A stretch of 64,000 nt of DNA from Streptomyces sporangiiformans (GTDB lineage: Bacteria; Actinomycetota; Actinomycetes; Streptomycetales; Streptomycetaceae), in assembly GCF_005768555.2 (NCBI RefSeq), contig NZ_VCHX02000150.1, positions 40,645-104,644 on the forward strand, given 5' to 3'. The notes beneath the pieces were generated by a model. That model made no database searches. It saw only the letters and a program-made list of their open reading frames with translations, and was not told the origin of the DNA. Within the stretch, counting starts at the first letter, position 1. Each line of letters opens with the position of its first letter. The position numbers were made by a program, and so were the translations under genes. Of this stretch, positions 34,523 to 42,560 are shown one piece after another.

Positions 34523-35029
34523 TCAGCCGTCCAGAGTGAGAACCAGCTCGTCGATCTCCGCCCCGCGCGCGTTCGCGAATCCCCTGTCGTGCGCGGTCAC
34601 GCGGAATCCGCACTTCTCCAGGACGCGCCGCGAACCCGCGTTGTCCGCCGCGGCACGGGCGTGCAGCGGGCGCTCGGGGACCTCGGCGAGCAGGGCCTTC
34701 AGGGCACGCGTCGCGATGCCGCGGCCCCAGTACGCTCGGTCGATCCAGTAGGTGACCTCGCGCTCGCCCGGATCGCCGTACACCGAGGCGCTTCCCACGA
34801 CGTCGCCGTCGACGAGGACGGTGCGCAGGACGACGTCGGGGGAGCTGCGGATCCGTGACCAGTGAGCGTCGAAGGCGTCCCGGTCGGCCGGGTCCTTGGC
34901 CGTGAACGCGGCCATCCTGAGCGAGTCCGGATCGTTCATCTGCCGGAAGAAGACGGGCAGATCGCTGTCGTGGACCTCGCGGAGCGCGACCTCCATGTCC
35001 CCCGCCTCCATGCTTCCTGAACCGCGCAT
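34523..35029 (-). CDS. GNAT family N-acetyltransferase (RimJ/RimL-like)
   Basis: The 168-residue protein has VALREVHDSDLPVFFRQMND (about 13-32), YWIDRAYWGRGIATRALKAL (acetyl-CoA loop, about 98-117) and ADNAGSRRVLEKCGF (about 132-146). These are hallmarks of the RimJ/RimL-like GNAT branch that acetylates N-terminal or small amines. The ATG at 35029 has GGAGG seven bases upstream, placed within the end of the IclR gene, so the two are probably translated from one message. Confidence 0.85.
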   Translation of the reverse strand: MRGSGSMEAGDMEVALREVHDSDLPVFFRQMNDPDSLRMAAFTAKDPADRDAFDAHWSRIRSSPDVVLRTVLVDGDVVGSASVYGDPGEREVTYWIDRAYWGRGIATRALKALLAEVPERPLHARAAADNAGSRRVLEKCGFRVTAHDRGFANARGAEIDELVLTLDG

Positions 35030-35030
35030 C

Positions 35031-35804
35031 TCAGAGCCTCCGGGTAGCGAGCGTCAGCCGGTCACGTGCGTCGAACAGCGCGTCCTTCACCATCTGCTCG
35101 TGCGCGGGCGTCAGCCGTGCCACCGGCACCGAGCAGCTGATCGCGTCCCGCGCGGGGGTGCGGTACGGAATCGCGACCCCGAAGCAGCGCAGCCCCAGGG
35201 TGTTCTCCTCGCGGTCCACCGCGAAGCCCTGCTCCCGCACCTGGTGCAGTTCCTCGATCAGTTTCTCGCGGTCGGTGATCGTGTGCTCGGTCAGGGCGGG
35301 GAGGGTCTCCGGCAGCAGCTTCCGTACCTGCTCGTCGGTGTGCGTGGCCAGCAGCGCCTTGCCGAGCGAGGTCGAGTGGGCGGGCAGCCGACGGCCCACG
35401 CGCGTGAAGGGGCGGAGATAGTGCTGGGACTGGCGCGTGGCGAGATAGACGACGTTCGTGCCGTCCAGCCGGGCCAGGTGGATCGTCTCGGTCGTGTCGT
35501 CCGACAGCCGGTCGAGCGTGGGCCGGGCCGCTGCCACCACCTCGTCGCCGTCGATGTACGACGTACCGACCAGAAGCGCGCGTACCCCGATGCCGTACCG
35601 CGTCCCCGTCGCGTCCGTCTCGACCCAGCCGAGCTCGACGAGCGTGCGCAGCAGCATGTAGAGACTGGATTTGGGGTATCCTACGGCCCCCTGTACGGCG
35701 GCCAAGGAGTGCATTCCGGGTCGGCCGGCGAAGTATTCGAGCAGTTCCACGGTCCGCACCGCGGACTTGACTTGCGCCCCGCCGCCTGTCTCGCCTGCCG
35801 ACAT
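35031..35804 (-). CDS. IclR-family transcriptional regulator
   Basis: The 257-residue protein has an N-terminal winged helix (VKSAVRTVELLEYFAGRP, AAVQGAVGYPKSSLYMLLRTL). A C-terminal IclR ligand domain follows (HLARLDGTNVVYLATRQS, RLPAHSTSLGKALLA, ISCSVPVARLT). It is divergent from the aldehyde dehydrogenase gene, with an inverted repeat GTTC-N8-GAAC (35869-35884) between them. It therefore probably controls that gene in response to a sugar-acid metabolite. Confidence 0.88.
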   Translation of the reverse strand: MSAGETGGGAQVKSAVRTVELLEYFAGRPGMHSLAAVQGAVGYPKSSLYMLLRTLVELGWVETDATGTRYGIGVRALLVGTSYIDGDEVVAAARPTLDRLSDDTTETIHLARLDGTNVVYLATRQSQHYLRPFTRVGRRLPAHSTSLGKALLATHTDEQVRKLLPETLPALTEHTITDREKLIEELHQVREQGFAVDREENTLGLRCFGVAIPYRTPARDAISCSVPVARLTPAHEQMVKDALFDARDRLTLATRRL

Positions 35805-35868
35805 CGCCCTTGACCCCTTCGTTCGACGGGAAATAGTCTCCCAAGGCATATTCACCATCAGAGACAGC

Positions 35869-35884
35869 GTTCAGCATATCGAAC
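35869..35884. promoter_or_regulatory. Candidate IclR operator
   Basis: GTTCAGCATATCGAAC is an inverted repeat (GTTC/GAAC arms, eight-base AT-rich centre). It lies in the divergent region between the IclR gene and the aldehyde dehydrogenase gene. Location and symmetry are the only support. Confidence 0.4.
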
Positions 35885-35935
35885 GCCCTGGTGAGTGAGA
35901 CAAGAACTGCGGCATCACATCTGGAGGAACCCGCG

Positions 35936-37465
35936 GTGGCAGCAGCACCAGTCTGGAGTGTCGACCCCCGAACCGGGAAGCAGCGCGAACAGGTTGCGGT
36001 GGAGGCAACGGCCCAGGAGGTGGACGAGGCTGTCCGCGCGGCGCACGCCGCCCGGGGATCCCTCGCCGACCGCGCGGTCCGCTCGGCGTTCCTGCGCTCC
36101 GCCGCGGACCAGCTCGAAGGCGCCAAGGACCACCTCGTCGAGGCCGCGGACGCCGAGACCGCGCTGGGACCGGTCCGGCTCACCGGTGAACTCGCCCGCA
36201 CCTGCTACCAGCTTCGGGCCTTCGCGGACATCGTCGACGAGGGCGCGTTCCTCGACGTCGTGATCAACCACCCCGACGACACCGCGACCCCGCCGATCCC
36301 GGACCTGCGTCGTTACAAGGTGCCGCTGGGCGTCGTCGCCGTCTACTCGGCCTCGAACTTCCCCTTCGCCTTCTCGGTCCCCGGCGGCGACACCGCGAGC
36401 GCGCTCGCGGCCGGCTGCCCGGTCGTCGTCAAGGCCCACCCGGACCACCCGGCGCTCTCCGAGCTGGTGGCCGCCGTACTGCGCCGTGCCGCCGCGCAGC
36501 ACGACATCCCCGAGGGCGTCCTCGGCCTCGTCCACGGCTTCGACGCGGGCGTCGAACTGGTCAAGCACCCGCTGATCTCGGCGGCCGGCTTCACCGGTTC
36601 GGTACGCGGCGGCCGTGCCCTCTTCGACGCGGCGGCCGCCCGCCCCGTGCCGATCCCCTTCCACGGCGAGCTCGGTTCCCTGAACCCCGTCGTCATCACC
36701 GAGGCCGCGGCCGCCGAGCGCGCCGAGGCGATCGGTACCGGCCTCGCGGGCTCGATGACGCTGGGCGTCGGCCAGTTCTGCGTGAAGCCGGGTCTCGTCC
36801 TCGCGCCGACGGGCGCGGCGGGCGACCGGCTGGTGAAGTCCCTCACGGAGGCCGTCAGCGACACCGAGGCCGGAGTCCTGCTCGACCACCGTATGCGCGA
36901 CAACTTCGTCGCCGGCGTCACCGAGCGCACCCAGCTCCCGGAGGTGGACACTCCGGTGACCCCGGGCGCGGGCAGCGAGCACACGGTGAGCCCCGGCTTC
37001 CTGACCGTGCCGGCGGAGAAGCTCACCGCCGAGGGCGAGCACGACCTGCTCCTGGAGGAGTGCTTCGGTCCGCTCACGGTGGTGGCGCGCTACGAGGACG
37101 AGACGGAGGCCACGGCGGTCCTGTCCCGTCTGCCCGGAAACCTCACCGCGACCGTGCACCTGTCCACCGAGGAGGCGGCGGGCGACGGCCGCGGCGCGGA
37201 GATCCTCGCCGAGCTCACCCCGCTGGCGGGCCGTGTCCTGGTCAACGGCTGGCCCACCGGTGTCGCCGTCGCGCCCGCCCAGCACCACGGCGGCCCGTAC
37301 CCGGCGACCACCTCGACGTCCACCTCCGTGGGCGGTACGGCGATCGAGCGCTGGCTGCGGCCGGTGGCGTACCAGAACGCCCCCGAGGCGCTGCTGCCGC
37401 GTGAGCTCCGCGATGAGAATCCGTTGGGGTTGCCGCGTCGTTTCAACGGCCGTCTCGAGGTCTGA
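35936..37465 (+). CDS. Aldehyde dehydrogenase (NADP+), 2,5-dioxovalerate dehydrogenase type
   Basis: The 509-residue enzyme has the ALDH core: GVVAVYSASNFPFAFSVPGGDTASALAAG (cofactor/substrate region, about 132), HGELGSLNPV (catalytic Glu, about 242) and GQFCVKPG (catalytic Cys, about 280). The ASNFPFAFSV..GGD pattern fits alpha-ketoglutarate semialdehyde (2,5-dioxovalerate) dehydrogenases, which end the oxidative breakdown of sugar acids. I chose the GTG at 35936 because GGAGGA lies seven bases upstream; a GTG at 35891 would add 15 residues. Divergent from the IclR gene. Confidence 0.87.
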   Translation: MAAAPVWSVDPRTGKQREQVAVEATAQEVDEAVRAAHAARGSLADRAVRSAFLRSAADQLEGAKDHLVEAADAETALGPVRLTGELARTCYQLRAFADIVDEGAFLDVVINHPDDTATPPIPDLRRYKVPLGVVAVYSASNFPFAFSVPGGDTASALAAGCPVVVKAHPDHPALSELVAAVLRRAAAQHDIPEGVLGLVHGFDAGVELVKHPLISAAGFTGSVRGGRALFDAAAARPVPIPFHGELGSLNPVVITEAAAAERAEAIGTGLAGSMTLGVGQFCVKPGLVLAPTGAAGDRLVKSLTEAVSDTEAGVLLDHRMRDNFVAGVTERTQLPEVDTPVTPGAGSEHTVSPGFLTVPAEKLTAEGEHDLLLEECFGPLTVVARYEDETEATAVLSRLPGNLTATVHLSTEEAAGDGRGAEILAELTPLAGRVLVNGWPTGVAVAPAQHHGGPYPATTSTSTSVGGTAIERWLRPVAYQNAPEALLPRELRDENPLGLPRRFNGRLEV

Positions 37466-37563
37466 CCCCATCGCGGGAAGCGCCGTTGGGGTTGTGGCCG
37501 GTCGCGGGCTGCACGTCGTCCGTGGCTGGTCGCGCCCTCGCGGCGGAGCCGCATGATGTGACA

Positions 37564-37586
37564 GCCCCGCCCCCATGGGGCGCGGG
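37564..37586. terminator. Hairpin after the aldehyde dehydrogenase gene
   Basis: GCCCCGCCCC pairs with GGGGCGCGGGG around CAT. It lies in a stretch (GCCCTCGCGGCGGAGCCGCA nearby) that looks like a common Streptomyces intergenic repeat. It probably ends the dehydrogenase transcript. Confidence 0.5.
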
Positions 37587-37620
37587 GTCGCGGGTGGAGG
37601 GGACCTGAGACACTCACAGG

Positions 37621-38229
37621 ATGGACGTGGAACTTCCCCAACTCCCTTTCTCGCTCCGCACCTATGGGCCCGATGGGCACTGGTCGTACGAGGACGGGGT
37701 GCTCAGCGGCTGGGCGGGCGCGCGGCAGGACCGCTTCGTGCCGCCCACCGATGAGGCCCTGGACCCGGCGTCCGACGCGCCCCGGCTGCTCGGGGCGCCG
37801 GAAGGGGACTTCCAGCTGATCGCCCGCGTCACCGTCGGCTTCGCCGCGGCCTTCGACGCGGGCGTTCTGTACATACACGTGGGCGAGCGGGCCTGGGCCA
37901 AGCTCTGCCTGGAGAACTCCCCGGACGTGCCCACCGTCTGCACGGTGGTCACCCGCGGCCACTCCGACGACGCCAATTCCTTCACCGTGGAGGGAAGTTC
38001 GGTCTGGCTCCGGATCAGCCGCACCGGCCGTGCCTTCGCCTTCCACGCCTCCAAGGACGGCAAGCGCTGGACCTTCGTCCGCCTCTTCACCCTGGGCGAC
38101 GAGGAGACCTCGGGAGCGGCCCTCGTCGGCTTCATGGCCCAGTCCCCGATGGGGGAGGGGTGCGTGGTCACGTACGACGGCATCGAGTTCCGCCCGGACT
38201 GGCCCAAGGACCTGCGGGACGGCAGCTGA
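37621..38229 (+). CDS. DUF1349 domain-containing protein
   Basis: The 202-residue protein has the concanavalin-like DUF1349 beta-sandwich pattern: LSGWAGARQDRFVPP, DFQLIARVTVGFAAAFDAGVL, WAKLCLENSPDVPTVCTVVT, VWLRISRTGRAFAFHASKDG and FMAQSPMGEGCVVTYDGIEF. There is no signal peptide, so it is cytoplasmic. The family is thought to bind carbohydrate-like ligands, but no function is established. It stands alone between the sugar-acid dehydrogenase and a DinB gene. Confidence 0.86.
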   Translation: MDVELPQLPFSLRTYGPDGHWSYEDGVLSGWAGARQDRFVPPTDEALDPASDAPRLLGAPEGDFQLIARVTVGFAAAFDAGVLYIHVGERAWAKLCLENSPDVPTVCTVVTRGHSDDANSFTVEGSSVWLRISRTGRAFAFHASKDGKRWTFVRLFTLGDEETSGAALVGFMAQSPMGEGCVVTYDGIEFRPDWPKDLRDGS

Positions 38230-38290
38230 TCCCTGACTGTGGGCCGCGTTCCGCCCACATCGTCGGATCTCTCGTGTCATGCTGCCCAGC

Positions 38291-38821
38291 ATGACCACCG
38301 ACACACACCAGACTCTCCCTGACGGCCGCCCCATCCCCCTCCTGACCGGAGATGAGCGGCCCATGCTGGAGAGCTGGCTGGCATTTCACCGTGCCACGCT
38401 GGAGCTGAAGTGTGCAGGGCTCGCGGACGAGCAGCTGCGGCTGGCGTCCGCCGAGCCGTCGGAGATGACGCTGCTCGGCCTCGTCCAGCATCTGGCCGAG
38501 GTCGAGCGGAACTGGTTCCAGCGGGTGTTCGGCGGGCTGGACGTGCCGGCCCTGTACGCGGAGGGAGCGGGCGGCTACGCCCTCGCGCCGGAGCGCGGGC
38601 TCGACGAGGCGCTGGCCGTCTGGCGCCGGGAGATCGCCCGGGGGCAGGAGCTGTGCGCGGGGCGGTCGCTGGAGGAGACCGGACGGATCGCCGACGGGCC
38701 GATGGCGGGGCTGGAGGTCAGCCTGCGCTGGATCCTCGTCCACATGATCGAGGAGTACGCCCGGCACAACGGCCACGCGGACATCCTCAGGGAGCGTATC
38801 GACGGGGTCACGGGCGCCTAA
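38291..38821 (+). CDS. DinB/DUF664 family protein
   Basis: The 176-residue protein has a four-helix DinB-like fold. Metal-ligand histidines are placed as usual: WLAFHRATLELKCAGL (about 29-44), LVQHLAEVERNWF (about 67-79) and WILVHMIEEYARHNGHADI (about 146-164). Such proteins are often mycothiol- or bacillithiol-dependent transferases. I use the ATG at 38291 rather than 38279 because homologues start close to it. An AT-richer non-coding stretch follows before ectA. Confidence 0.87.
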   Translation: MTTDTHQTLPDGRPIPLLTGDERPMLESWLAFHRATLELKCAGLADEQLRLASAEPSEMTLLGLVQHLAEVERNWFQRVFGGLDVPALYAEGAGGYALAPERGLDEALAVWRREIARGQELCAGRSLEETGRIADGPMAGLEVSLRWILVHMIEEYARHNGHADILRERIDGVTGA

Positions 38822-39136
38822 TCAATGAATTCACTCGGACCCAATTATTCCGCCTTTTTGAGTGCAGCTTCCCGTCTTCTTCTGCCCGCTTTCTTCGAGC
38901 CTAAACACTAAGATTTCGCGAACGCTGGTCTCGTAATTCGGGCAGGTCTCGTGGCGATTTCGTATCTGTGACACAACACACAAGACTTTTATTTCGTCCG
39001 GAATTTTACGGATAAAGCAGCATTCTCTTGGCGTGCACCGCGCGCCCGCCCGCGCCGCGCGATAACACACGAGCGCCGCTTCCGTAACCCCATCCGACGA
39101 TGCAATTTCAACTTTCCCTCGGTAAATTCAATCCGC
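38822..39136. promoter_or_regulatory. AT-richer leader region of the ect operon
   Basis: This 315-base non-coding stretch is visibly richer in A/T than its surroundings (for example 38930-39030 and 39100-39130). It must carry the ectA promoter. No protein-like frame is present. No Shine-Dalgarno sequence is seen in the 20 bases before the ectA ATG. A TAAATT at 39123-39128 is placed where a -10 box of a nearly leaderless transcript would be. Confidence 0.5.
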
Positions 39137-39697
39137 ATGACCGCCGCACAAGCAGACCTGCAAGCGGAATTCTTGGAAATGCCGGAGGGCCTGCGGCTCG
39201 ACCGTCCGGAGGTGGCGGACGGCGCCGCACTCTGGCGTATCGCCAAGGACTCCAGAACCCTCGACCTGAACTCCTCGTACAGCTATCTGCTGTGGTGCCG
39301 TGACTTCGCCGGCACCTCGGTGGTGGCGCGCGACACGGCGGGAGAACCGGTCGGTTTCGTGACCGGGTACGTCCGGCCCGAGCAGCCACACACCCTCCTC
39401 GTGTGGCAGGTGGCCGTCGACGCCGCGTACCGCGGGCGCGGACTCGCCGCCGCCCTGCTGGACGGACTCACGGCGCAGGTCGCCCAGAACCACGCCCTCA
39501 CCTCCGTCGAGACCACGATCACTCCGGGCAACACGGCCTCGGAGCGACTGTTCACCTCGTACGCCGAACGTCACCGAACCACCGTCGAGCGTGAAGTCCT
39601 CTTCGACACGGAGCACTTCCCCGACGGCCCGCACGCGCCCGAAGTGCTGTACCGCATCGGACCGCTGGCCTTCCATCCGAGCCGATCACCGGGGTGA
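39137..39697 (+). CDS. ectA: L-2,4-diaminobutyrate N-acetyltransferase
   Basis: A 186-residue GNAT enzyme that acetylates diaminobutyrate, the second step of ectoine synthesis. It shows the EctA pattern LNSSYSYLLWCRDFAGTSVVA (about 47-67), VDAAYRGRGLAAALLDGL (acetyl-CoA loop, about 95-112) and TSVETTITPGNTASERLF (about 120-137). The ATG at 39137 has no obvious ribosome site, which is unusual here. It is first of ectABCD, with ectB 129 bases downstream. Confidence 0.95.
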   Translation: MTAAQADLQAEFLEMPEGLRLDRPEVADGAALWRIAKDSRTLDLNSSYSYLLWCRDFAGTSVVARDTAGEPVGFVTGYVRPEQPHTLLVWQVAVDAAYRGRGLAAALLDGLTAQVAQNHALTSVETTITPGNTASERLFTSYAERHRTTVEREVLFDTEHFPDGPHAPEVLYRIGPLAFHPSRSPG

Positions 39698-39826
39698 CCG
39701 AAAGCCGATCGGCCGACTGAGCCGACCACCGACTGAGCCGACTGTCCGAGCGACCGACCCGACCGGACGGCGTTGTCCGGTTACCCCCCACCGCCTGACC
39801 AAACATCTCCCAGGAGGAGATTCGCT

Positions 39827-41098
39827 GTGACCATCACCCAGCCCGACCTGAGCGTCTTCGAGACCCTGGAGTCGGAGGTGCGCAGCTACTGCCGCGGATG
39901 GCCCACCGTCTTCGACCGCGCGCAGGGCAGCCGCATGTACGACGAGGACGGCCACGAGTACCTGGACTTCTTCGCCGGTGCCGGGTCACTCAACTACGGC
40001 CACAACAACCCCGTGCTCAAACGCGCCCTCATCGACTACCTGGAGCGGGACGGCGTCACGCACGGGCTCGACATGTCGACGACCGCGAAGCGCGCCTTCC
40101 TGGAGTCGTTCCAGAACCTGATCCTGCGCCCCCGCGACCTGCCGTACAAGGTCATGTTCCCCGGGCCGACGGGCACCAACGCCGTCGAGTCCGCGCTGAA
40201 ACTGGCCCGGAAGGTGAAGGGCCGGGAGTCGATCGTGTCCTTCACGAACGCCTTCCACGGCATGTCGCTGGGCTCGCTCGCCGTCACCGGCAACGCCTTC
40301 AAACGTGCCGGCGCCGGCATCCCGCTCGTGCACGGCACGCCCATGCCGTTCGACCACTACCTCGACGGCAGGGTCCCCGACTTCATCTGGTTCGAGCGGC
40401 TGCTGGAGGACCAGGGGTCCGGCCTCAACAAGCCCGCCGCCGTGATCGTCGAGACCGTGCAGGGGGAGGGCGGCATCAACGTCGCCCGCGCCGAGTGGCT
40501 GCGTGCCCTCGCGGAACTGTGCGAGCGGCAGGACATGCTGCTGATCGTCGACGACATCCAGATGGGCTGCGGCCGTACCGGCGCGTTCTTCTCCTTCGAG
40601 GAGGCGGGCATCACGCCGGACATCGTGACCGTCTCGAAGTCCATCAGCGGCTACGGACTGCCCATGTCGCTGTGCCTGTTCAAGCCCGAGCTGGACATCT
40701 GGGAGCCGGGCGAGCACAACGGCACGTTCCGCGGCAACAACCCGGCGTTCGTCACGGCCGCCGCGGCGCTGGAGGCCTACTGGTCCGACGGGCCCGCCAT
40801 GGAGAAGCAGACGAGGGCCCGCGGCGAGCAGATCGACCAGGCACTGAGGGCGATCCGCGAGGAGAACCCCGAGGAAAGCAAGGAGTACCGCGGCCGCGGA
40901 CTGGTCTGGGGCATCGAGTTCCACGACAAGGACCGCGCGGGCCGCGTGGCCCAGCGGGCCTTCGAACTCGGTCTGCTCATCGAGACCTCGGGCCCGGAGA
41001 GCGAGGTCGTGAAGCTTCTCCCTGCCCTCACCATCACTCCGGACGAGCTGGACGAGGGGTTGCGCACCCTCGCCCGCGCCGTTCGAGAAACGACCTGA
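39827..41098 (+). CDS. ectB: L-2,4-diaminobutyrate-2-oxoglutarate transaminase
   Basis: A 423-residue class III PLP aminotransferase. It converts aspartate semialdehyde to diaminobutyrate using glutamate, the first committed step of ectoine synthesis. FFAGAGSLNYGHNNP, MFPGPTGTNAVESALKLARK and IVDDIQMGCGRTGAFFSFE are visible, with the PLP lysine in TVSKSISGYGLP (about 267). The GTG at 39827 follows GGAGGA at good spacing, so I start there rather than at an upstream ATG. ectC follows after 54 bases. Confidence 0.96.
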   Translation: MTITQPDLSVFETLESEVRSYCRGWPTVFDRAQGSRMYDEDGHEYLDFFAGAGSLNYGHNNPVLKRALIDYLERDGVTHGLDMSTTAKRAFLESFQNLILRPRDLPYKVMFPGPTGTNAVESALKLARKVKGRESIVSFTNAFHGMSLGSLAVTGNAFKRAGAGIPLVHGTPMPFDHYLDGRVPDFIWFERLLEDQGSGLNKPAAVIVETVQGEGGINVARAEWLRALAELCERQDMLLIVDDIQMGCGRTGAFFSFEEAGITPDIVTVSKSISGYGLPMSLCLFKPELDIWEPGEHNGTFRGNNPAFVTAAAALEAYWSDGPAMEKQTRARGEQIDQALRAIREENPEESKEYRGRGLVWGIEFHDKDRAGRVAQRAFELGLLIETSGPESEVVKLLPALTITPDELDEGLRTLARAVRETT

Positions 41099-41152
41099 CA
41101 GCAGGCCTGCAGAAGCAGGCCTGAACGCAGGAGAGAGAGGTACCGCAGCACC

Positions 41153-41551
41153 GTGATAGTCCGTTCGTTCAAGGACATCGAAGGCACCGACCGGCACGTC
41201 AAGTCCGAGTCGGGCACCTGGGAGAGCAAACGCATCGTCCTCGCCAAGGAGAAGGTCGGCTTCTCCTTGCACGAGACGACCCTGTACGCGGGTACGGAGA
41301 CCTCCATGTGGTACGCGAACCACATCGAGGCCGTTGTCTGCGTCGAGGGCGAGGCCGAGCTCACCAACGACGAGACCGGGGAGAAGTTCACCATCACCCC
41401 CGGCACCATGTACCTCCTCGACGGGCACGAGAAGCACACGATGAAGATCAAGGAGGACTTCCGTTGCCTCTGTGTCTTCAATCCGCCGGTGACCGGACGG
41501 GAGGACCATGACGAGAACGGCGTATACCCCCTGCTGACCGAGGAGGTCTGA
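41153..41551 (+). CDS. ectC: L-ectoine synthase
   Basis: A 132-residue cupin enzyme that cyclises N-gamma-acetyldiaminobutyrate to ectoine. It begins MIVRSFKDIEGTDRHVKSES. It has the metal/substrate residues in TSMWYANHIEAVVCVEGEAE (about 50-69) and YLLDGHEKHTMKIKED (about 87-102). Full family length. Start is a GTG. Six bases separate it from ectD. Confidence 0.96.
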   Translation: MIVRSFKDIEGTDRHVKSESGTWESKRIVLAKEKVGFSLHETTLYAGTETSMWYANHIEAVVCVEGEAELTNDETGEKFTITPGTMYLLDGHEKHTMKIKEDFRCLCVFNPPVTGREDHDENGVYPLLTEEV

Positions 41552-41557
41552 TAACTC

Positions 41558-42445
41558 ATGACCACGCTCACCGATCTGTATCCGAGCCGCGGCGCCGCCG
41601 AGGTGTCCGTACCCCGCCAGGACCCGGTGGTGTGGGGCGCGCCTGACGCGCCGGGCCCGGTCGCGCCGGCCGATCTCGAGTCGTACGAGCGCGACGGCTT
41701 CCTCGCCATCGAGCAGCTCATCGACGACGACGAAGTCGCCCTCTACCACTCCGAGCTGGAGCGCCTGGTGAGCGACCCGGCGATCCGGGCCGACGAGCGC
41801 TCGATCGTGGAGCCGAAGTCGCAGGAGATCCGTTCGGTCTTCGAGGTCCACAAGATCAGCGAGATCTTCGCCCAGCTCGTTCGCGACGAGCGCGTGGTCG
41901 GCCGGGCACGGCAGATCCTCGGTTCGGACGTGTACGTCCACCAGTCGCGGATCAACGTCAAGCCGGGCTTCGGGGCGAGCGGCTTCTACTGGCACTCGGA
42001 CTTCGAGACCTGGCACGCCGAGGACGGTCTGCCGAACATGCGCACCGTGTCCGTCTCGATCGCGCTGACCGAGAACTACGACACCAACGGCGGTCTCATG
42101 ATCATGCCGGGGTCGCACAAGACGTTCCTCGGCTGTGCGGGGGCCACGCCGAAGGACAACTACAAGAAGTCGCTGCAGATGCAGGACGCGGGCACGCCCT
42201 CGGACGAGGCGCTCACCAAGTTCGCCTCCCAGCACGGCATCAAGCTCTTCACGGGGCGGGCCGGCTCGGCGACCTGGTTCGACTGCAACTGCATGCACGG
42301 TTCGGGGGACAACATCACCCCGTTCCCGAGGTCGAACGTGTTCATCGTGTTCAACAGCGTGGAGAACACGGCCGTGGAGCCGTTCGCGGCGCCGGTACGC
42401 CGCCCCGAGTTCATCGGGGCCCGGGACTTCACCCCGGTGCGGTGA
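41558..42445 (+). CDS. ectD: Ectoine 5-hydroxylase
   Basis: A 295-residue Fe(II)/2-oxoglutarate dioxygenase that hydroxylates ectoine to 5-hydroxyectoine. The iron ligands are seen as H-x-D in FYWHSDFETWH (about 146-156) and the distal His in NCMHGSGDNITPFPRSN (about 247-263). The arginine that binds 2-oxoglutarate lies in the last motif. The EctD-specific stretch DVYVHQSRINVKPGFGASG precedes the HxD. It ends the ect operon; a perfect 14-bp-stem hairpin follows 38 bases later. Confidence 0.96.
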   Translation: MTTLTDLYPSRGAAEVSVPRQDPVVWGAPDAPGPVAPADLESYERDGFLAIEQLIDDDEVALYHSELERLVSDPAIRADERSIVEPKSQEIRSVFEVHKISEIFAQLVRDERVVGRARQILGSDVYVHQSRINVKPGFGASGFYWHSDFETWHAEDGLPNMRTVSVSIALTENYDTNGGLMIMPGSHKTFLGCAGATPKDNYKKSLQMQDAGTPSDEALTKFASQHGIKLFTGRAGSATWFDCNCMHGSGDNITPFPRSNVFIVFNSVENTAVEPFAAPVRRPEFIGARDFTPVR

Positions 42446-42483
42446 CCGCGCGCTTCACCTAGGTGAAGTGAGCTGCGGATGAT

Positions 42484-42514
42484 GGGGCGGCACCCTCGGT
42501 GAGGGTGCCGCCCC
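42484..42514. terminator. Terminator after ectD
   Basis: GGGGCGGCACCCTC pairs perfectly with GAGGGTGCCGCCCC around GGT, giving a 14-base stem and three-base loop. It separates the convergent ectD and zinc-finger/MDMPI genes and probably acts in both directions. Confidence 0.82.
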
Positions 42515-42520
42515 TCGTGC

Positions 42521-42560
42521 GGCCTACAGGCCTACAGGCCTACAGGCCTACAGGCCTACA
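42521..42560. repeat. Five tandem copies of GGCCTACA
   Basis: Five perfect head-to-tail copies of the octamer GGCCTACA occupy 42521-42560. The last copy contains the stop codon of the leftward gene 42556-43620. Copy-number change would not alter the protein. The repeat lies just past the ectD terminator. Confidence 0.95.

Noticed and set aside
39986..42298. 770-codon leftward frame opposite ectB, ectC and ectD
   Set aside because: Antisense shadow of three clear ectoine genes; no domain content.
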